From: Acidobacteria bacterium 13_1_40CM_65_14
GTDB taxonomy: Bacteria; Acidobacteriota; Vicinamibacteria; Vicinamibacterales; CAVVIG01
NCBI GenBank assembly: GCA_001917905.1
Contig: MNEX01000118.1
Coordinates: 1 to 38,363 of the forward strand
Length of the DNA stretch: 38,363 nucleotides
Direction: 5' to 3'
The first letter of the stretch is position 1, and every line of letters begins with the position of its first letter. A program made the position numbers and the translations under genes. The notes below the pieces were generated by a model. That model saw only the letters and a program-made list of their open reading frames with translations. It was not told the origin of the DNA and made no database searches. Shown one piece after another: positions 7,913-15,688 of the stretch.

Positions 7913-9243
7913 GAGTGGCTCACGCCGTACGCCTGAATCGCCATCGCCTGGACCTCTTTGACGGAGAGATTGTTGGCGGCGGCCAGCGTCGCGCAGTCGT
8001 CGAACTCGGGCGTGGCGTTGACGATGCGGCCGTCGCGACGCGCGATCTTGAAACGGACGGCGCCAAGCGGCGTCTCGACCGCGACGATCTCCCGGTCGAG
8101 GCACTCCCGCTCCACGTCGTAATGCCGGAGCCCGATCGTCGTTGTCTCACGGAAGATGACGTCGGCCATCCGCGCTCGCGTGTCCGGCGACGCAATCACC
8201 GTGAGCAGCGTGCCTGGACGGTTCTTCTTCATCTGCACCGGCACGTAGAACACTTCGAGCGCACCGGCCGCATAGAGCTGGTCCATGACGATGCCGAAGA
8301 TCTGCGGGTTCATGTCGTCGATCTCGCACTCGATGACGGTGACGCGTTCGGCCTGAGACTGCTCCGCTGCGCGGCCAATCAGCACGCGCAGGACGTTGGG
8401 CGTCGCCGGATCGTCGCGGTCACCGGCGCCATATCCGACGCGTTCGATCGACATCGACGGCACCATTCCAAACGATGTTGCGAACGTTGTCGCAATCAGC
8501 GCGCCGGTCGGCGTCACCAGTTCCTTCTGAACCGCGCCGCTGTAGATGGGTGCGTCGCCCAGCAAGCTCACGGTCGCCGGCGCAGGAACGGGAAACAGTC
8601 CATGCGCCGAGTTGACCATTCCGCCGCCGACGTTCAGCGGTGAGCAGACGACGCGATCGGCGCCGACCCATTCCATGGCGAACACGATGCCGACGATGTC
8701 GATGATCGAGTCGAGGGCGCCGACTTCGTGGAGGTGGACCTGCTCGACCGGCATCTGGTGAATCGCGGCCTCGACTTCACCAAGCCGCTGGAACATCGCC
8801 TTTGCGCGCGCGCGGCCCGTCGCGGACAAGCTCGACCCGTCGATCAACGCGAAAATCTCAGGCAAGCTTCGATGCGCATGCGGACGCTCATGCTCATGGT
8901 GCTGGGCGGATGCTCCAAGGTGCTGGGCGGATGCTCCAGGGTGCTGGGCGGATGCTCTAGGGTGCTCGCCTGAGCCTGCAGGGTGCTCGGCGGATGCTTT
9001 AGGGTGCTGGGCGTGATCGTGATAGTGCTCGGTGGATCCTTTAGCGTGCTCGTGAACGTTGAACTTGATCGCCGACACGCCGGCGCGCAGGACGCGGTCG
9101 GCGTGGATGTGCGCGTCGCCGAGCGCGAGGCTGCCGAGCGCGCGCTTCAGCTCGTCGAGCGGCAGGCCGGCGTCGATCAAGGCGCCGAGCGCCATGTCAC
9201 CGGAGATGCCGGAGAAGCAGTCGAAGTAGAGAACGCGGGACAT
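7909..9243 (-). CDS. larC: LarC, nickel insertion protein for the nickel-pincer (NPN) cofactor
   Basis: A 444-residue LarC homologue. LarC inserts nickel into pyridinium-3,5-bisthiocarboxylate mononucleotide, the cofactor of LarA-type racemases. The start LYFDCFSGISGDM, the central VHLHEVGALDSI and the later ECEIDDMNPQ are family hallmarks. Both halves, separate LarC1/LarC2 frames in some species, are one continuous frame here. Between residues about 68 and 122 lies a His-rich loop expanded by a 21-bp tandem repeat encoding heptads such as QHPGASA. larB, larE and larA are not in this window. The stop overlaps the metG GTG by 4 nt, so the two are cotranscribed. Confidence 0.93.
   Translation of the reverse strand: MSRVLYFDCFSGISGDMALGALIDAGLPLDELKRALGSLALGDAHIHADRVLRAGVSAIKFNVHEHAKGSTEHYHDHAQHPKASAEHPAGSGEHPRASAQHPGASAQHLGASAQHHEHERPHAHRSLPEIFALIDGSSLSATGRARAKAMFQRLGEVEAAIHQMPVEQVHLHEVGALDSIIDIVGIVFAMEWVGADRVVCSPLNVGGGMVNSAHGLFPVPAPATVSLLGDAPIYSGAVQKELVTPTGALIATTFATSFGMVPSMSIERVGYGAGDRDDPATPNVLRVLIGRAAEQSQAERVTVIECEIDDMNPQIFGIVMDQLYAAGALEVFYVPVQMKKNRPGTLLTVIASPDTRARMADVIFRETTTIGLRHYDVERECLDREIVAVETPLGAVRFKIARRDGRIVNATPEFDDCATLAAANNLSVKEVQAMAIQAYGVSHS
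8898..9002. repeat. 21-bp tandem repeat in the larC histidine-rich loop
   Basis: Five consecutive 21-bp units have a consensus close to GGTGCTGGGCGGATGCTCCA plus one base, and decayed units run on to about 9045. The unit length is a multiple of three, so the frame is kept; each unit codes for seven residues containing a histidine. The first three units are nearly identical, which implies recent expansion. Confidence 0.9.
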
Positions 9244-9270
9244 CAGTTGGTCTTTCGCAGCTCGCTAGCA

Positions 9271-9429
9271 GCCACTCGCTGCTGAATCGGTACGGGCTCG
9301 GTCACAACGATGAACGCAAAGCGCGCAAAGCGCGCAAAGAAAACCAGATGAAGTGAATTCTTTGCGGTCATTGCGGTCTTTGCGTTCCAGGTCGTTCGGG
9401 TTCTGTTTCAACGAAGACGCTCCACTAGA
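9271..9429. repeat. Dispersed palindromic repeat, family C (CGCAAAG), copy 1
   Basis: The core is an inverted repeat: GAACGCAAAG...CGCAAAGAA on the left and TTCTTTGCGGTCATTGCGG...CTTTGCGTTC on the right. A second copy, reverse-complemented, lies at about 24937-25090 and matches over about 150 nt including the outer flanks (CTGCTGAATC at one end, GAAGACGCT(T/C)CACTAG at the other). The outer edge of this copy supplies the TAG stop codon of radC. Confidence 0.85.
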
Positions 9430-10093
9430 GTCGTCCCGATTCCTTGAAGCTGCAGTACTGCACGTCGCCGAGGATGACGTGATCCACCAGGTCGATGCCC
9501 ATCAGCACTCCCGCCGACACGAGCCGGCGCGTCAGATCGATATCATCGGCGCTCGGCGTCGGATCGCCTGACGGATGATTGTGGAACGCGACGATCGCGG
9601 TCGCGCCGCCGAGCACCGCCTCGCGAAAGACGTCCCGCGGCTCGACGTGCGACGTGTTCAGCGTGCCGCGCACCAGCACGGTCGTGCGGATCACCCGATG
9701 CTTGGTGTCGAGCAGGATCAACCCGAACTGCTCGATCGCGCGGCCGCCGAATCGCGGCAGCAGATACAGCGCCGCGGCATTCGGACTGAGCAGCTGCATC
9801 CGCTCCGCCGGCGCCTGCGCCAGCGTCCGGCGACCCAACTCGAGCGCCGCCAGGATCTGCGCCGCCCGCGACTGGCCGATGCCGGCGACGCGCGCCAGAT
9901 CGTCGCCGCTGCAGCGCGTCAGACCATGCAGACCGTCGTAGGTCGCGAGCAGTGCGTTGGCCAGCTCCAGCGCGCTGCCGTGTCGCCCGCCGTGCGCGAT
10001 GATCAGCGCCACCAGCTCGTTGTCGCCGAGCGCCGACGCACCGTGGTGCCACAGCTTCTCGCGCGGCCGATCGTCAAGCGACAGGTCTTTCAT
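9425..10093 (-). CDS. radC: RadC family JAB/MPN-domain protein
   Basis: A 222-residue RadC-family protein. A helix-hairpin-helix-like region (LARVAGIGQSRAAQIL) precedes a JAB1/MPN metalloprotease-like domain with the JAMM signature HNHPSGDPTPSADD. The family's biochemical role is unresolved; the old link to DNA repair is not secure. The track start at 10219 runs into the divergent lipoprotein gene, so I use the ATG at 10093 (MKDLSLDDRPREK), the usual family N-terminus. The stop codon TAG coincides with the edge of the family C palindromic repeat. It is divergent from the DUF4398-like gene, 29 nt away. Confidence 0.93.
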   Translation of the reverse strand: MKDLSLDDRPREKLWHHGASALGDNELVALIIAHGGRHGSALELANALLATYDGLHGLTRCSGDDLARVAGIGQSRAAQILAALELGRRTLAQAPAERMQLLSPNAAALYLLPRFGGRAIEQFGLILLDTKHRVIRTTVLVRGTLNTSHVEPRDVFREAVLGGATAIVAFHNHPSGDPTPSADDIDLTRRLVSAGVLMGIDLVDHVILGDVQYCSFKESGRL

Positions 10094-10109
10094 CGTACTA
10101 CAGCCGACG

Positions 10110-10123
10110 TATACTTGAATCGA
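10110..10123 (+). promoter_or_regulatory. Likely -10 box of the DUF4398-like gene (leaderless)
   Basis: TATACT at 10110-10115 is a near-consensus -10 box, 7 nt before the ATG at 10123. The whole divergent gap to radC is only 29 nt and has no Shine-Dalgarno sequence for this gene. Initiation at the ATG is therefore the simplest reading. No clear -35 box is seen. Confidence 0.4.
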
Positions 10124-10704
10124 TGTCCGCTCGCCGTCTGCTGCTCTCCTTCGCCGTCGCGGCGGCGTTGATCGGCGCGGCATGCGGCGATCCGCCCGAC
10201 AAGGAAATCCAGCAGGCACAAGGCGCGATCGACGCGGCGCGCGCCGCCGGCGCCGATCAGTACGCGACCGCCGAGTTCACCGCGGCGCAGGAGGCGCTCA
10301 AGCGCGCGAACGACGCCGTCGAGCAACGTGACTACCGGCTCGCCCTCAACCATGCGCTCGACGCCCGCGAGCGCGCGCAGAACGCCGCCAAGGAAGCCGC
10401 GGATCGGAAAACGACCGCCCGCAGCGAGGCCGAGCGCGCCCTGCTCGATGCGATGACCGCGCTGAACGACGCTCACACGAAGCTCCGCGCCGCGGAGACC
10501 GGTCGCGCGCCGGTCAAGACAGTCGTCACGGCGCGGCGCGTGATCACGGACGGCGAGGACACTGTGCAAAAAGCGCGCGCGGCGTTCGATGGGGGGGACT
10601 ATCTCACCGCCAAGACGACGATGGTGGGAACAACCGAGCGTCTGAAGGCCACGGCGCACGAACTCGAAGCCGCCACGCCGAATAGCAACCGCCGGCGTCG
10701 CTGA
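10123..10704 (+). CDS. DUF4398-like lipoprotein with coiled-coil region
   Basis: A 193-residue predicted lipoprotein. The signal peptide ends in the lipobox LIGAAC, so Cys about 22 would be lipidated. The mature part is almost entirely Ala-, Glu- and Arg-rich helix with heptad character (AAQEALKRANDAVEQRDY and following), as in DUF4398/TPR-like periplasmic proteins. Function is unknown; an envelope or peptidoglycan-associated role is only a guess. The ending NSNRRRR is basic. It is divergent from radC and is probably transcribed alone from the TATACT box directly upstream. Confidence 0.85.
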   Translation: MSARRLLLSFAVAAALIGAACGDPPDKEIQQAQGAIDAARAAGADQYATAEFTAAQEALKRANDAVEQRDYRLALNHALDARERAQNAAKEAADRKTTARSEAERALLDAMTALNDAHTKLRAAETGRAPVKTVVTARRVITDGEDTVQKARAAFDGGDYLTAKTTMVGTTERLKATAHELEAATPNSNRRRR

Positions 10705-10760
10705 AGACCGGGCAAATTCTGCTCAGGGTCAGGACGCCCGGATAGGCAGAATCCGCCAAT

Positions 10761-10855
10761 CATTACTAGTCGTACTCAAGCCTGACTTCAGCCTGACTTC
10801 AGCCTGACTCGAGTCAGGCTCCAGCCTGACTGCAGCCTGACTTCAGTCCGACTTC
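10761..10855. repeat. CATTACTAGT plus 11-bp tandem repeats (AGCCTGACTTC)
   Basis: CATTACTAGT at 10761-10770 is followed by about seven 11-bp units near AGCCTGACTTC, some as the reverse complement AGTCAGGCTGA. The last unit overlaps the stop codon and final codons of dapF. The same decamer next to GTCAGGC units occurs at 37681-37760. No coding role. Confidence 0.8.
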
Positions 10856-11634
10856 AGCCAGGTGCCGTCGAAGAGGACCTCGGCCCAGCCGGTCAGATAG
10901 ACGCTGTCGCCGCGCCACTCGACGCGTTGCGTGCCCCCGGGCGCCGTGACCTGGGCGTCCCGCGCGGCGCCGCCGAACGCCGACGCGGCAATCAGCGACG
11001 CGCACGATCCCGTTCCCGACGACTGCGTCGGCCCGACCCCGCGCTCCCAGATCAGGATCCGCACGGCCTCGCGCGACTCGACCTGGGCGAACTCCACGTT
11101 GGTCCGCTCGGGAAACATCTCGTGACGCTCGAGCGCGGCGCCAAGACGCTGGAAACGCTCGCGATCGGGCAGCGCGCCGAGCACGACCGCCTGCGGATTG
11201 CCGAAATCCATCACCACAATCTGAAACGATTCACCCGCGGCCGCAATCGGCACCTGGCGCAGATTGCGCGGAAGGCCCATCTGTGCCCGAAACGTCTGGC
11301 GCGATCCCGATTGCCCGGTTCTGGTCAACCGTTTGGGCCCGGCCTCCGTCTGAATCGTGAGCTCGACGTTCGCGCGGCTCTCGTCTCGCAGCAACAGCGC
11401 GCCGAGCCCGCGGACCCCGTTGCCCGACACCTCCGAGCGGCTCCCGTCGGCGTTGAACAGGCGCATCGATGCGCCCTCCGCCGTCGGTTCGTAGACGATC
11501 AGGCCGTCGGCGCCGGCGCCGGCATGACGATCGCACAGCGCGCGCGCGAGGAGATCGAGCGCGAGAACGCCGACGTCGCCGTTCAGGACGTAGAGGAAAT
11601 CGTTCCCATAGGCGTGAGCTTTGGTGAACCGCAT
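10843..11634 (-). CDS. dapF: Diaminopimelate epimerase family protein lacking both catalytic cysteines
   Basis: A 263-residue protein with the two-lobed DapF fold. Clear family blocks are AYGNDF (9-13), GAGADGL, LFNADGS (59-65), the SGNG loop, MDFGNP and WERGVGPT. In known DapF two cysteines, in CGNG and in ACGTG, act as the acid/base pair. Here the positions read VSGNG (Ser70) and SSGTG (Ser206); both codons are TCG. The usual GNPH is GNPQ and the usual GAGET is GVGPT. The fold is kept but the chemistry may differ, so lysine/peptidoglycan function is doubtful. The ATG at 11634 has GGAG upstream; the longer track start is repeat DNA. The 3' end runs into 11-bp tandem repeats. Confidence 0.85.
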   Translation of the reverse strand: MRFTKAHAYGNDFLYVLNGDVGVLALDLLARALCDRHAGAGADGLIVYEPTAEGASMRLFNADGSRSEVSGNGVRGLGALLLRDESRANVELTIQTEAGPKRLTRTGQSGSRQTFRAQMGLPRNLRQVPIAAAGESFQIVVMDFGNPQAVVLGALPDRERFQRLGAALERHEMFPERTNVEFAQVESREAVRILIWERGVGPTQSSGTGSCASLIAASAFGGAARDAQVTAPGGTQRVEWRGDSVYLTGWAEVLFDGTWLKSD

Positions 11635-11643
11635 CAAAGAAAT

Positions 11644-11785
11644 CTCCACCACAGAGGACACCTCATTGCGGATTGAGGATTGCGGAATGCGGATTGATTG
11701 CGGATTCAATCGAACGATAAATCCGCAATCCGCAATCCGCAATTCGCATTTACGTGCCGTCCCCCGTGTCCTCCGTGGTGGCGAG
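11644..11785. repeat. Nested palindromes: family A element with an inner GCGGATT palindrome
   Basis: The outer arms are family A: CTCCACCACAGAGGACAC on the left and GTGTCCTCCGTGGTGGCGAG on the right. Between them (about 11665-11748) is a separate palindrome built of ATTGCGGATT units on the left and AATCCGCAAT units on the right. Together they fill the gap between dapF and the upstream methyltransferase stop. The layout implies one repeat inserted into another. Confidence 0.85.
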
Positions 11786-11791
11786 CCTCGT

Positions 11792-12550
11792 TCATTTCTT
11801 ACAGAACGCGAGGAGATGCCAGCCGAACCGGCGGACGAGCGGACGCGGCAGCGCATTGAACGTGCCGACGAACGCGCCGTTGTAGATCGCGCCTTTCCAC
11901 CCTCCGTGCAGCCGCGACTTGACCGGGAACCGCTCGGGCACGATGCGGACGTCGCGGAACCCGGCGAGCAGGCGGCGGAACTCGCCGAGGCTGAACTTGA
12001 GGATGACGGGCGCGTCCTCGTGCTCGAGGCCGACCTTCATCAGCTTCGACAACGCGTTCAGCCACGAAATGCGGTTGTAGACCTGGAAAATCGCCTCGCC
12101 GCCCGGCTTCAGCACGCGCCGGCACTCGTCGACCAGGCGTTGCGGCTGCGCGGTGTACTGCACGACGCCGTGCGCGAACACGAGGTCGAACGTGTTGTCG
12201 GCGAAGGGCAATTGCTCGCCGTTGGCCAGCTCGAACCGGCCGCGAAGCCGTTGCTGCTCGAAGTTCGTGCGTGCCAGGCCAACCGCCGACTGGGACACGT
12301 CGACGCCGGTCACCTCGGCGCCGCCCTTTGCGAACCGCGCGAGATCGACCCCCGCACCGCAGCCCACATCAAGAACCGTTCGGCCGTGATAGCCGTCAAA
12401 GTCCACGAGCCGAACCAGATGATGCAGCTTCTCGAAGTGGTACCGGTCGAGGTCGTCGAAGAATCCACGCGACCCCGGCGGCTGCGTCGAGACATCGAGA
12501 TCGTGGATATGCGCGTTCCAGTACTCGCGGACCTCTTCAATCGTCGCCAC
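11792..12550 (-). CDS. Class I SAM-dependent methyltransferase
   Basis: A 252-residue methyltransferase of the Methyltransf_11 type. Motif I is VLDVGCGAGVDLARF, followed by the acidic VTGVDVS. Motif post-I/II regions are FDLVFAHGVVQY and RVLKPGGEAIFQVYN. The C-terminal 70 residues form a cap (KLMKVGLEHEDAP and on) that would set substrate choice. The substrate is unknown. Starts at GTG 12550; TATAGT lies 7 nt upstream with no Shine-Dalgarno, as for a leaderless mRNA. The gene downstream is the dapF homologue, separated by nested palindromes. Confidence 0.88.
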   Translation of the reverse strand: MATIEEVREYWNAHIHDLDVSTQPPGSRGFFDDLDRYHFEKLHHLVRLVDFDGYHGRTVLDVGCGAGVDLARFAKGGAEVTGVDVSQSAVGLARTNFEQQRLRGRFELANGEQLPFADNTFDLVFAHGVVQYTAQPQRLVDECRRVLKPGGEAIFQVYNRISWLNALSKLMKVGLEHEDAPVILKFSLGEFRRLLAGFRDVRIVPERFPVKSRLHGGWKGAIYNGAFVGTFNALPRPLVRRFGWHLLAFCKK

Positions 12551-12563
12551 GCATCACACTATA
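12548..12563 (-). promoter_or_regulatory. Likely leaderless -10 box of the methyltransferase gene
   Basis: On the minus strand TATAGT (12563-12558) lies exactly 7 nt before the GTG start codon. The same spacing occurs at the DUF4398-like gene. No -35 is obvious; the upstream DNA is a palindromic repeat. Confidence 0.35.
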
Positions 12564-12568
12564 ACCGC

Positions 12569-12641
12569 AGCTCTCAGCTGGCAGCTTTCAGCTAAAACCC
12601 GCGCTGGACGCATGAGTGCTGATAGCTGACCGCTGAAAGCT
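12569..12641. repeat. Palindromic repeat of AGCTTTCAGC-type units
   Basis: The left arm AGCTCTCAGCTGGCAGCTTT pairs imperfectly with the right arm GCTGATAGCTGACCGCTGAA. Loop and spacer are about 25 nt. It sits in the divergent gap between the methyltransferase and glpD and abuts the sequence upstream of the glpD start. Confidence 0.7.
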
Positions 12642-12655
12642 ATAGGATCCCCACA

Positions 12656-14296
12656 ATGATCCGCGACCTGGATCTCCTGACGGCTTCGACCTCCGACGTC
12701 CTCGACATCCTCGTGGTCGGCGGCGGCATCTATGGGCTGACGATCGCGTACGACGCGGCGCAGCGCGGGTTGAGTGTGGCGCTCATCGAGCGCGACGACT
12801 TCGGCAGCGGTGCGTCATTCAATCACCTCCGCACCATTCACGGCGGCCTCCGCTATCTGCAGCATCTGGACCTCGCGCGCGCCCGCGAGTCGGTCCGCGA
12901 GCGCCGGACGCTCGCGCGCATCGCCCCGCACGCGGTCCGGCCCCTGCCCTTCGCCGTGCCGCTCTATCGATCGCTCGTCCGCGGCAAAATCGCGATGCGC
13001 GCCGGCTTTCTCGTCGATCGCGTCGTCGCGTTGGGACGAAACCGCGGCGTCATCGCCTCCAACAAGCTGCGCGGCGGGCGAGTGTTTGGCCGCGGTCGCT
13101 CGGCCCAACAATTTCCGGGTCTCAAGCGTCGAGGGCTGACGGGCGCCGCCGTCTTCCACGACTACCTCATGACCGAACCCGATCGGCTCACGTTCTCGTA
13201 CGCGATCGCGGCAGGCGAGCTCGGCGCCACGCTGGCGAATCACGTCGAAGCGGTCTCGCTGCTCACGGAGAACCGGCGCGTGGTCGGCGTCCGCGCCCGG
13301 GACGTCCTCGGCTCCCGCGAGCTCGACATCCACGCGCGCGTCACCGTGAATGCCACCGGAGCCGGCATCGATCGCTTACTCACGCCGCTCGGTCTGGCGA
13401 CCGGCATCCCGATGCTCAAGGCCATGAATCTGGTCACCAGGCGCGATGCCGGCGACGAAGCGCTCGGCGGCCGCGCCCCCTCGGGCCGCAATTTCTTTCT
13501 CGTGCCGTGGCGCTATCGGGCGCTGTTCGGGACGTGGGAATCGGATCGCGCGTGCGACCCGGAAGACAGCGGCGTCAACGAAGCCGACGTCGCCTCGTTC
13601 ATCGCCGAGCTCAATCAGGCGTTTCCCGCGCTCGACCTCACGCTCGCCGACGTCACGCTCGTCCACCACGGCGTCGTGCCGGCCATCGCGCATGGCGATC
13701 GTGTGTCGTTGCAGGGCCACGATCAGATTCGGGATCACGCCGCCAACGGTGTCGAAGGCCTGGTGACGGTATCCGGAGCGAAATACACCACGGCCCGCGC
13801 CGTCGCCGAACGCGTGACGACGCGCCTGATGTCGAAGCTGCAGCAAAAGCCGGTGGCGTCTCGCACCGCCTCGACGCCGCTCCCGGGTGGCCACATCCGC
13901 GACGTCGGCCTGGCCATCGCGGACGCGCGGCGCGAGCACGACGAAGGTCTGCCGACCGACACGATTCCGCATCTCATCGCGGCCTACGGCTCGCGGTTTC
14001 GTGACGTGCTCGACCTGGCCGCCGATCGACCCGACTGGCGGACGCGCCTCGCGAAGGACTCGCCGGTCATCGGCGCCGAGCTCGTGCATGCGGCGCGGAA
14101 AGAAATGGCGCTCACGCTCGCCGACGCGGTGCTCCGCCGGACGCCACTTGGCGCGCTTGGCGATCCGGGAGACGTCGCGCTGGAGCGAGCGGCGACGATC
14201 GTCGGGACGGAGCGGCGCTGGTCCGACGATCGTCGTCGCGACGAAATCGCGGCGGTGCAGCGTCTCTACGGCACCTTGAACGCGTTGAAGACGTAG
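12656..14296 (+). CDS. glpD: Glycerol-3-phosphate dehydrogenase, FAD-dependent
   Basis: A 546-residue flavoprotein that oxidises sn-glycerol 3-phosphate to dihydroxyacetone phosphate and passes electrons to quinone at the inner membrane. The FAD dinucleotide fold is ILVVGGGIYGLTIAYDAAQRG near residue 18. The family block is IHGGLRYL, and a later FAD contact is VSGAKYTTARAVAERV. The C-terminal helical domain is present, so the enzyme looks complete. The ATG at 12656 is used because the FAD fold begins soon after. No glpF, glpK or glpR lies nearby. The last 31 nt overlap the convergent outer-membrane protein gene. Confidence 0.92.
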   Translation: MIRDLDLLTASTSDVLDILVVGGGIYGLTIAYDAAQRGLSVALIERDDFGSGASFNHLRTIHGGLRYLQHLDLARARESVRERRTLARIAPHAVRPLPFAVPLYRSLVRGKIAMRAGFLVDRVVALGRNRGVIASNKLRGGRVFGRGRSAQQFPGLKRRGLTGAAVFHDYLMTEPDRLTFSYAIAAGELGATLANHVEAVSLLTENRRVVGVRARDVLGSRELDIHARVTVNATGAGIDRLLTPLGLATGIPMLKAMNLVTRRDAGDEALGGRAPSGRNFFLVPWRYRALFGTWESDRACDPEDSGVNEADVASFIAELNQAFPALDLTLADVTLVHHGVVPAIAHGDRVSLQGHDQIRDHAANGVEGLVTVSGAKYTTARAVAERVTTRLMSKLQQKPVASRTASTPLPGGHIRDVGLAIADARREHDEGLPTDTIPHLIAAYGSRFRDVLDLAADRPDWRTRLAKDSPVIGAELVHAARKEMALTLADAVLRRTPLGALGDPGDVALERAATIVGTERRWSDDRRRDEIAAVQRLYGTLNALKT

Positions 14297-15111
14297 GTGA
14301 AGCCGCCGGTGAATCCGATCGTCGGATCGATTGACGTGAGCCCGAAGAACACGCCAGCATCCAGCCGCACCGATCCCTGAGTAAAACGGCCACCGAGCTT
14401 GAGGAGGCCGCGCGACTCCGTCCCCGGAAAGGCATCGCCGGACCGCGTCGACACACGTCCGTTCAGCTCGCCGACGAGCTCCGCCTGCTGCGTCATCGCG
14501 CGGGCGAACGACAACCCGTACAGGAACACGTCGTTCTGGTGATTCCCCTGGACCGGATCGGAGAGGATGCCGGCGCCGATATTGGCGACGACGCGGATCG
14601 ATTCGACGGTTTTCGCGCCGAGGAGCGACCCGTAGAAATCCATCGTGTCGAGACCGAGGCCGCTCTCGTTGCTGGCGTTGGGCAGCTTGGTCGCGAATCG
14701 CAAACCGAACGCCGGCCGGCGCTCGCCTTCCGGAAGCAGCCGGATCTTGGTACCGACGATGACGTCCTCGATGTCGCTCGTGCTGTCGCCCGTTGCCGTG
14801 ACCAACGAGGCCAGCGGCGCCTTCGCGTTGCGCTCGTTGATTGTCAGGCGATCGTGCAAGCCGCCGTCGATCTGGAACTCGGCAATCGAGCTGATCCCGA
14901 AGCTGAGGCCAATGGTCGGCACGCGCAGAAGATTGCCTTTCAAGCCCGACGCCGGGTACTGCGCGTTGTGGGCCCAGTCGAACCCGCCCTCGACGAGGAT
15001 GCGTCCCGCGCCGACGGTTTCGGGATCTTCGGTGATGAGCGGACGTTGCTGAGCGAGCGCGGAGGTAGCGATTGCGAGTACCGCGAGCACGAACACAAGA
15101 CGACGAATCAT
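14266..15111 (-). CDS. Predicted outer-membrane beta-barrel protein
   Basis: A 281-residue protein with a clear signal peptide (MIRRLVFVLAVLAIATSALA, cleavage before QQRP). The rest alternates hydrophobic and polar residues in strands, as in transporter-like outer-membrane barrels. It ends with an aromatic-rich strand (GFTGGFTYVFNAFKVP). No catalytic motif is visible; the function is unknown. The ATG at 15111 has a GTGAGG Shine-Dalgarno sequence that lies just inside the flank of the family A palindrome. It is convergent with glpD and the two coding regions overlap by 31 nt, leaving no room for a separate terminator. Confidence 0.75.
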   Translation of the reverse strand: MIRRLVFVLAVLAIATSALAQQRPLITEDPETVGAGRILVEGGFDWAHNAQYPASGLKGNLLRVPTIGLSFGISSIAEFQIDGGLHDRLTINERNAKAPLASLVTATGDSTSDIEDVIVGTKIRLLPEGERRPAFGLRFATKLPNASNESGLGLDTMDFYGSLLGAKTVESIRVVANIGAGILSDPVQGNHQNDVFLYGLSFARAMTQQAELVGELNGRVSTRSGDAFPGTESRGLLKLGGRFTQGSVRLDAGVFFGLTSIDPTIGFTGGFTYVFNAFKVP

Positions 15112-15122
15112 CGGATCCTCAC

Positions 15123-15218
15123 CTCTCCACCACAGAGGACACGGGGACGCGGAGGAAGAATCCTGTTTTGTCGGCAGGTTTGAACCTCCGTGTCCTCTGT
15201 GTCCCCTGTGGTGGAGAG
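15123..15218. repeat. Palindromic intergenic repeat, family A, copy 3
   Basis: Starts CTCTCCACCACAGAGGACAC and ends GTGTCCCCTGTGGTGGAGAG, with arms of about 35 nt. It lies between the dtd stop codon (8 nt away) and the start of the outer-membrane protein gene (12 nt away). Confidence 0.9.
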
Positions 15219-15225
15219 TTCATCA

Positions 15226-15675
15226 TCAAAACCGTTTCCTGCTGTCCAACAGCAACGTGACGGGGCCGTCGTTGACCAGCGACACCAGCATCATCGCCTG
15301 AAACTCGCCGGTCGCGACCTTCAGGCCGTTCGCCTGCAGCTCGCGCACGACGTCTTCGTACAGCGGCTTGGCAATCCGGGGCGGCGCGGCCTCGTCGAAC
15401 GACGGCCGGCGACCTTTCCGGCAATCGGCCGCGAGCGTGAACTGCGAGACGACGAGCACCGAGCCGCCGACGTCCTGGACGGATCGATTCAGATGTCGCG
15501 CCTCGTCTTCGAAAACACGCAGCTCTCGGATTTTTCTTGCGATGTATTCCACGTCGGCTGGACCGTCGCCCTGCTCGACGCCGACCAACACCAGCAATCC
15601 TTGCCCGATCTCCCCCACGGTGCGGTCGTCGACGGTGACTTTGGCGGACAACACTCTTTGGACGACGGCTCTCAT
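15226..15675 (-). CDS. dtd: D-aminoacyl-tRNA deacylase
   Basis: A 149-residue DTD, normal length. It hydrolyses D-aminoacyl-tRNAs to keep D-amino acids out of translation. It starts [17 protein letters not shown], contains the SQFTL active-site motif, and near the C-terminus has NDGPVT, the Gly-cisPro motif that gives chiral proofreading. The downstream neighbour is the outer-membrane protein gene; the upstream neighbour is ttcA, across a palindromic repeat. Confidence 0.97.
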   Translation of the reverse strand: MRAVVQRVLSAKVTVDDRTVGEIGQGLLVLVGVEQGDGPADVEYIARKIRELRVFEDEARHLNRSVQDVGGSVLVVSQFTLAADCRKGRRPSFDEAAPPRIAKPLYEDVVRELQANGLKVATGEFQAMMLVSLVNDGPVTLLLDSRKRF

Positions 15676-15688
15676 GGAAAGGTCCGGC

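Noticed and set aside
8898-9045. Possible CRISPR array at the 21-bp repeats
   Set aside because: Units are contiguous with no spacers and keep the larC reading frame.
10094-10219. N-terminal extension of radC in the track
   Set aside because: It overlaps the divergent lipoprotein gene and has no family similarity; MKDLSLDDRPREK is the normal start.
13376-14089. Minus-strand ORF of 237 aa inside glpD
   Set aside because: Shadow of glpD; no recognisable domain and biased composition.
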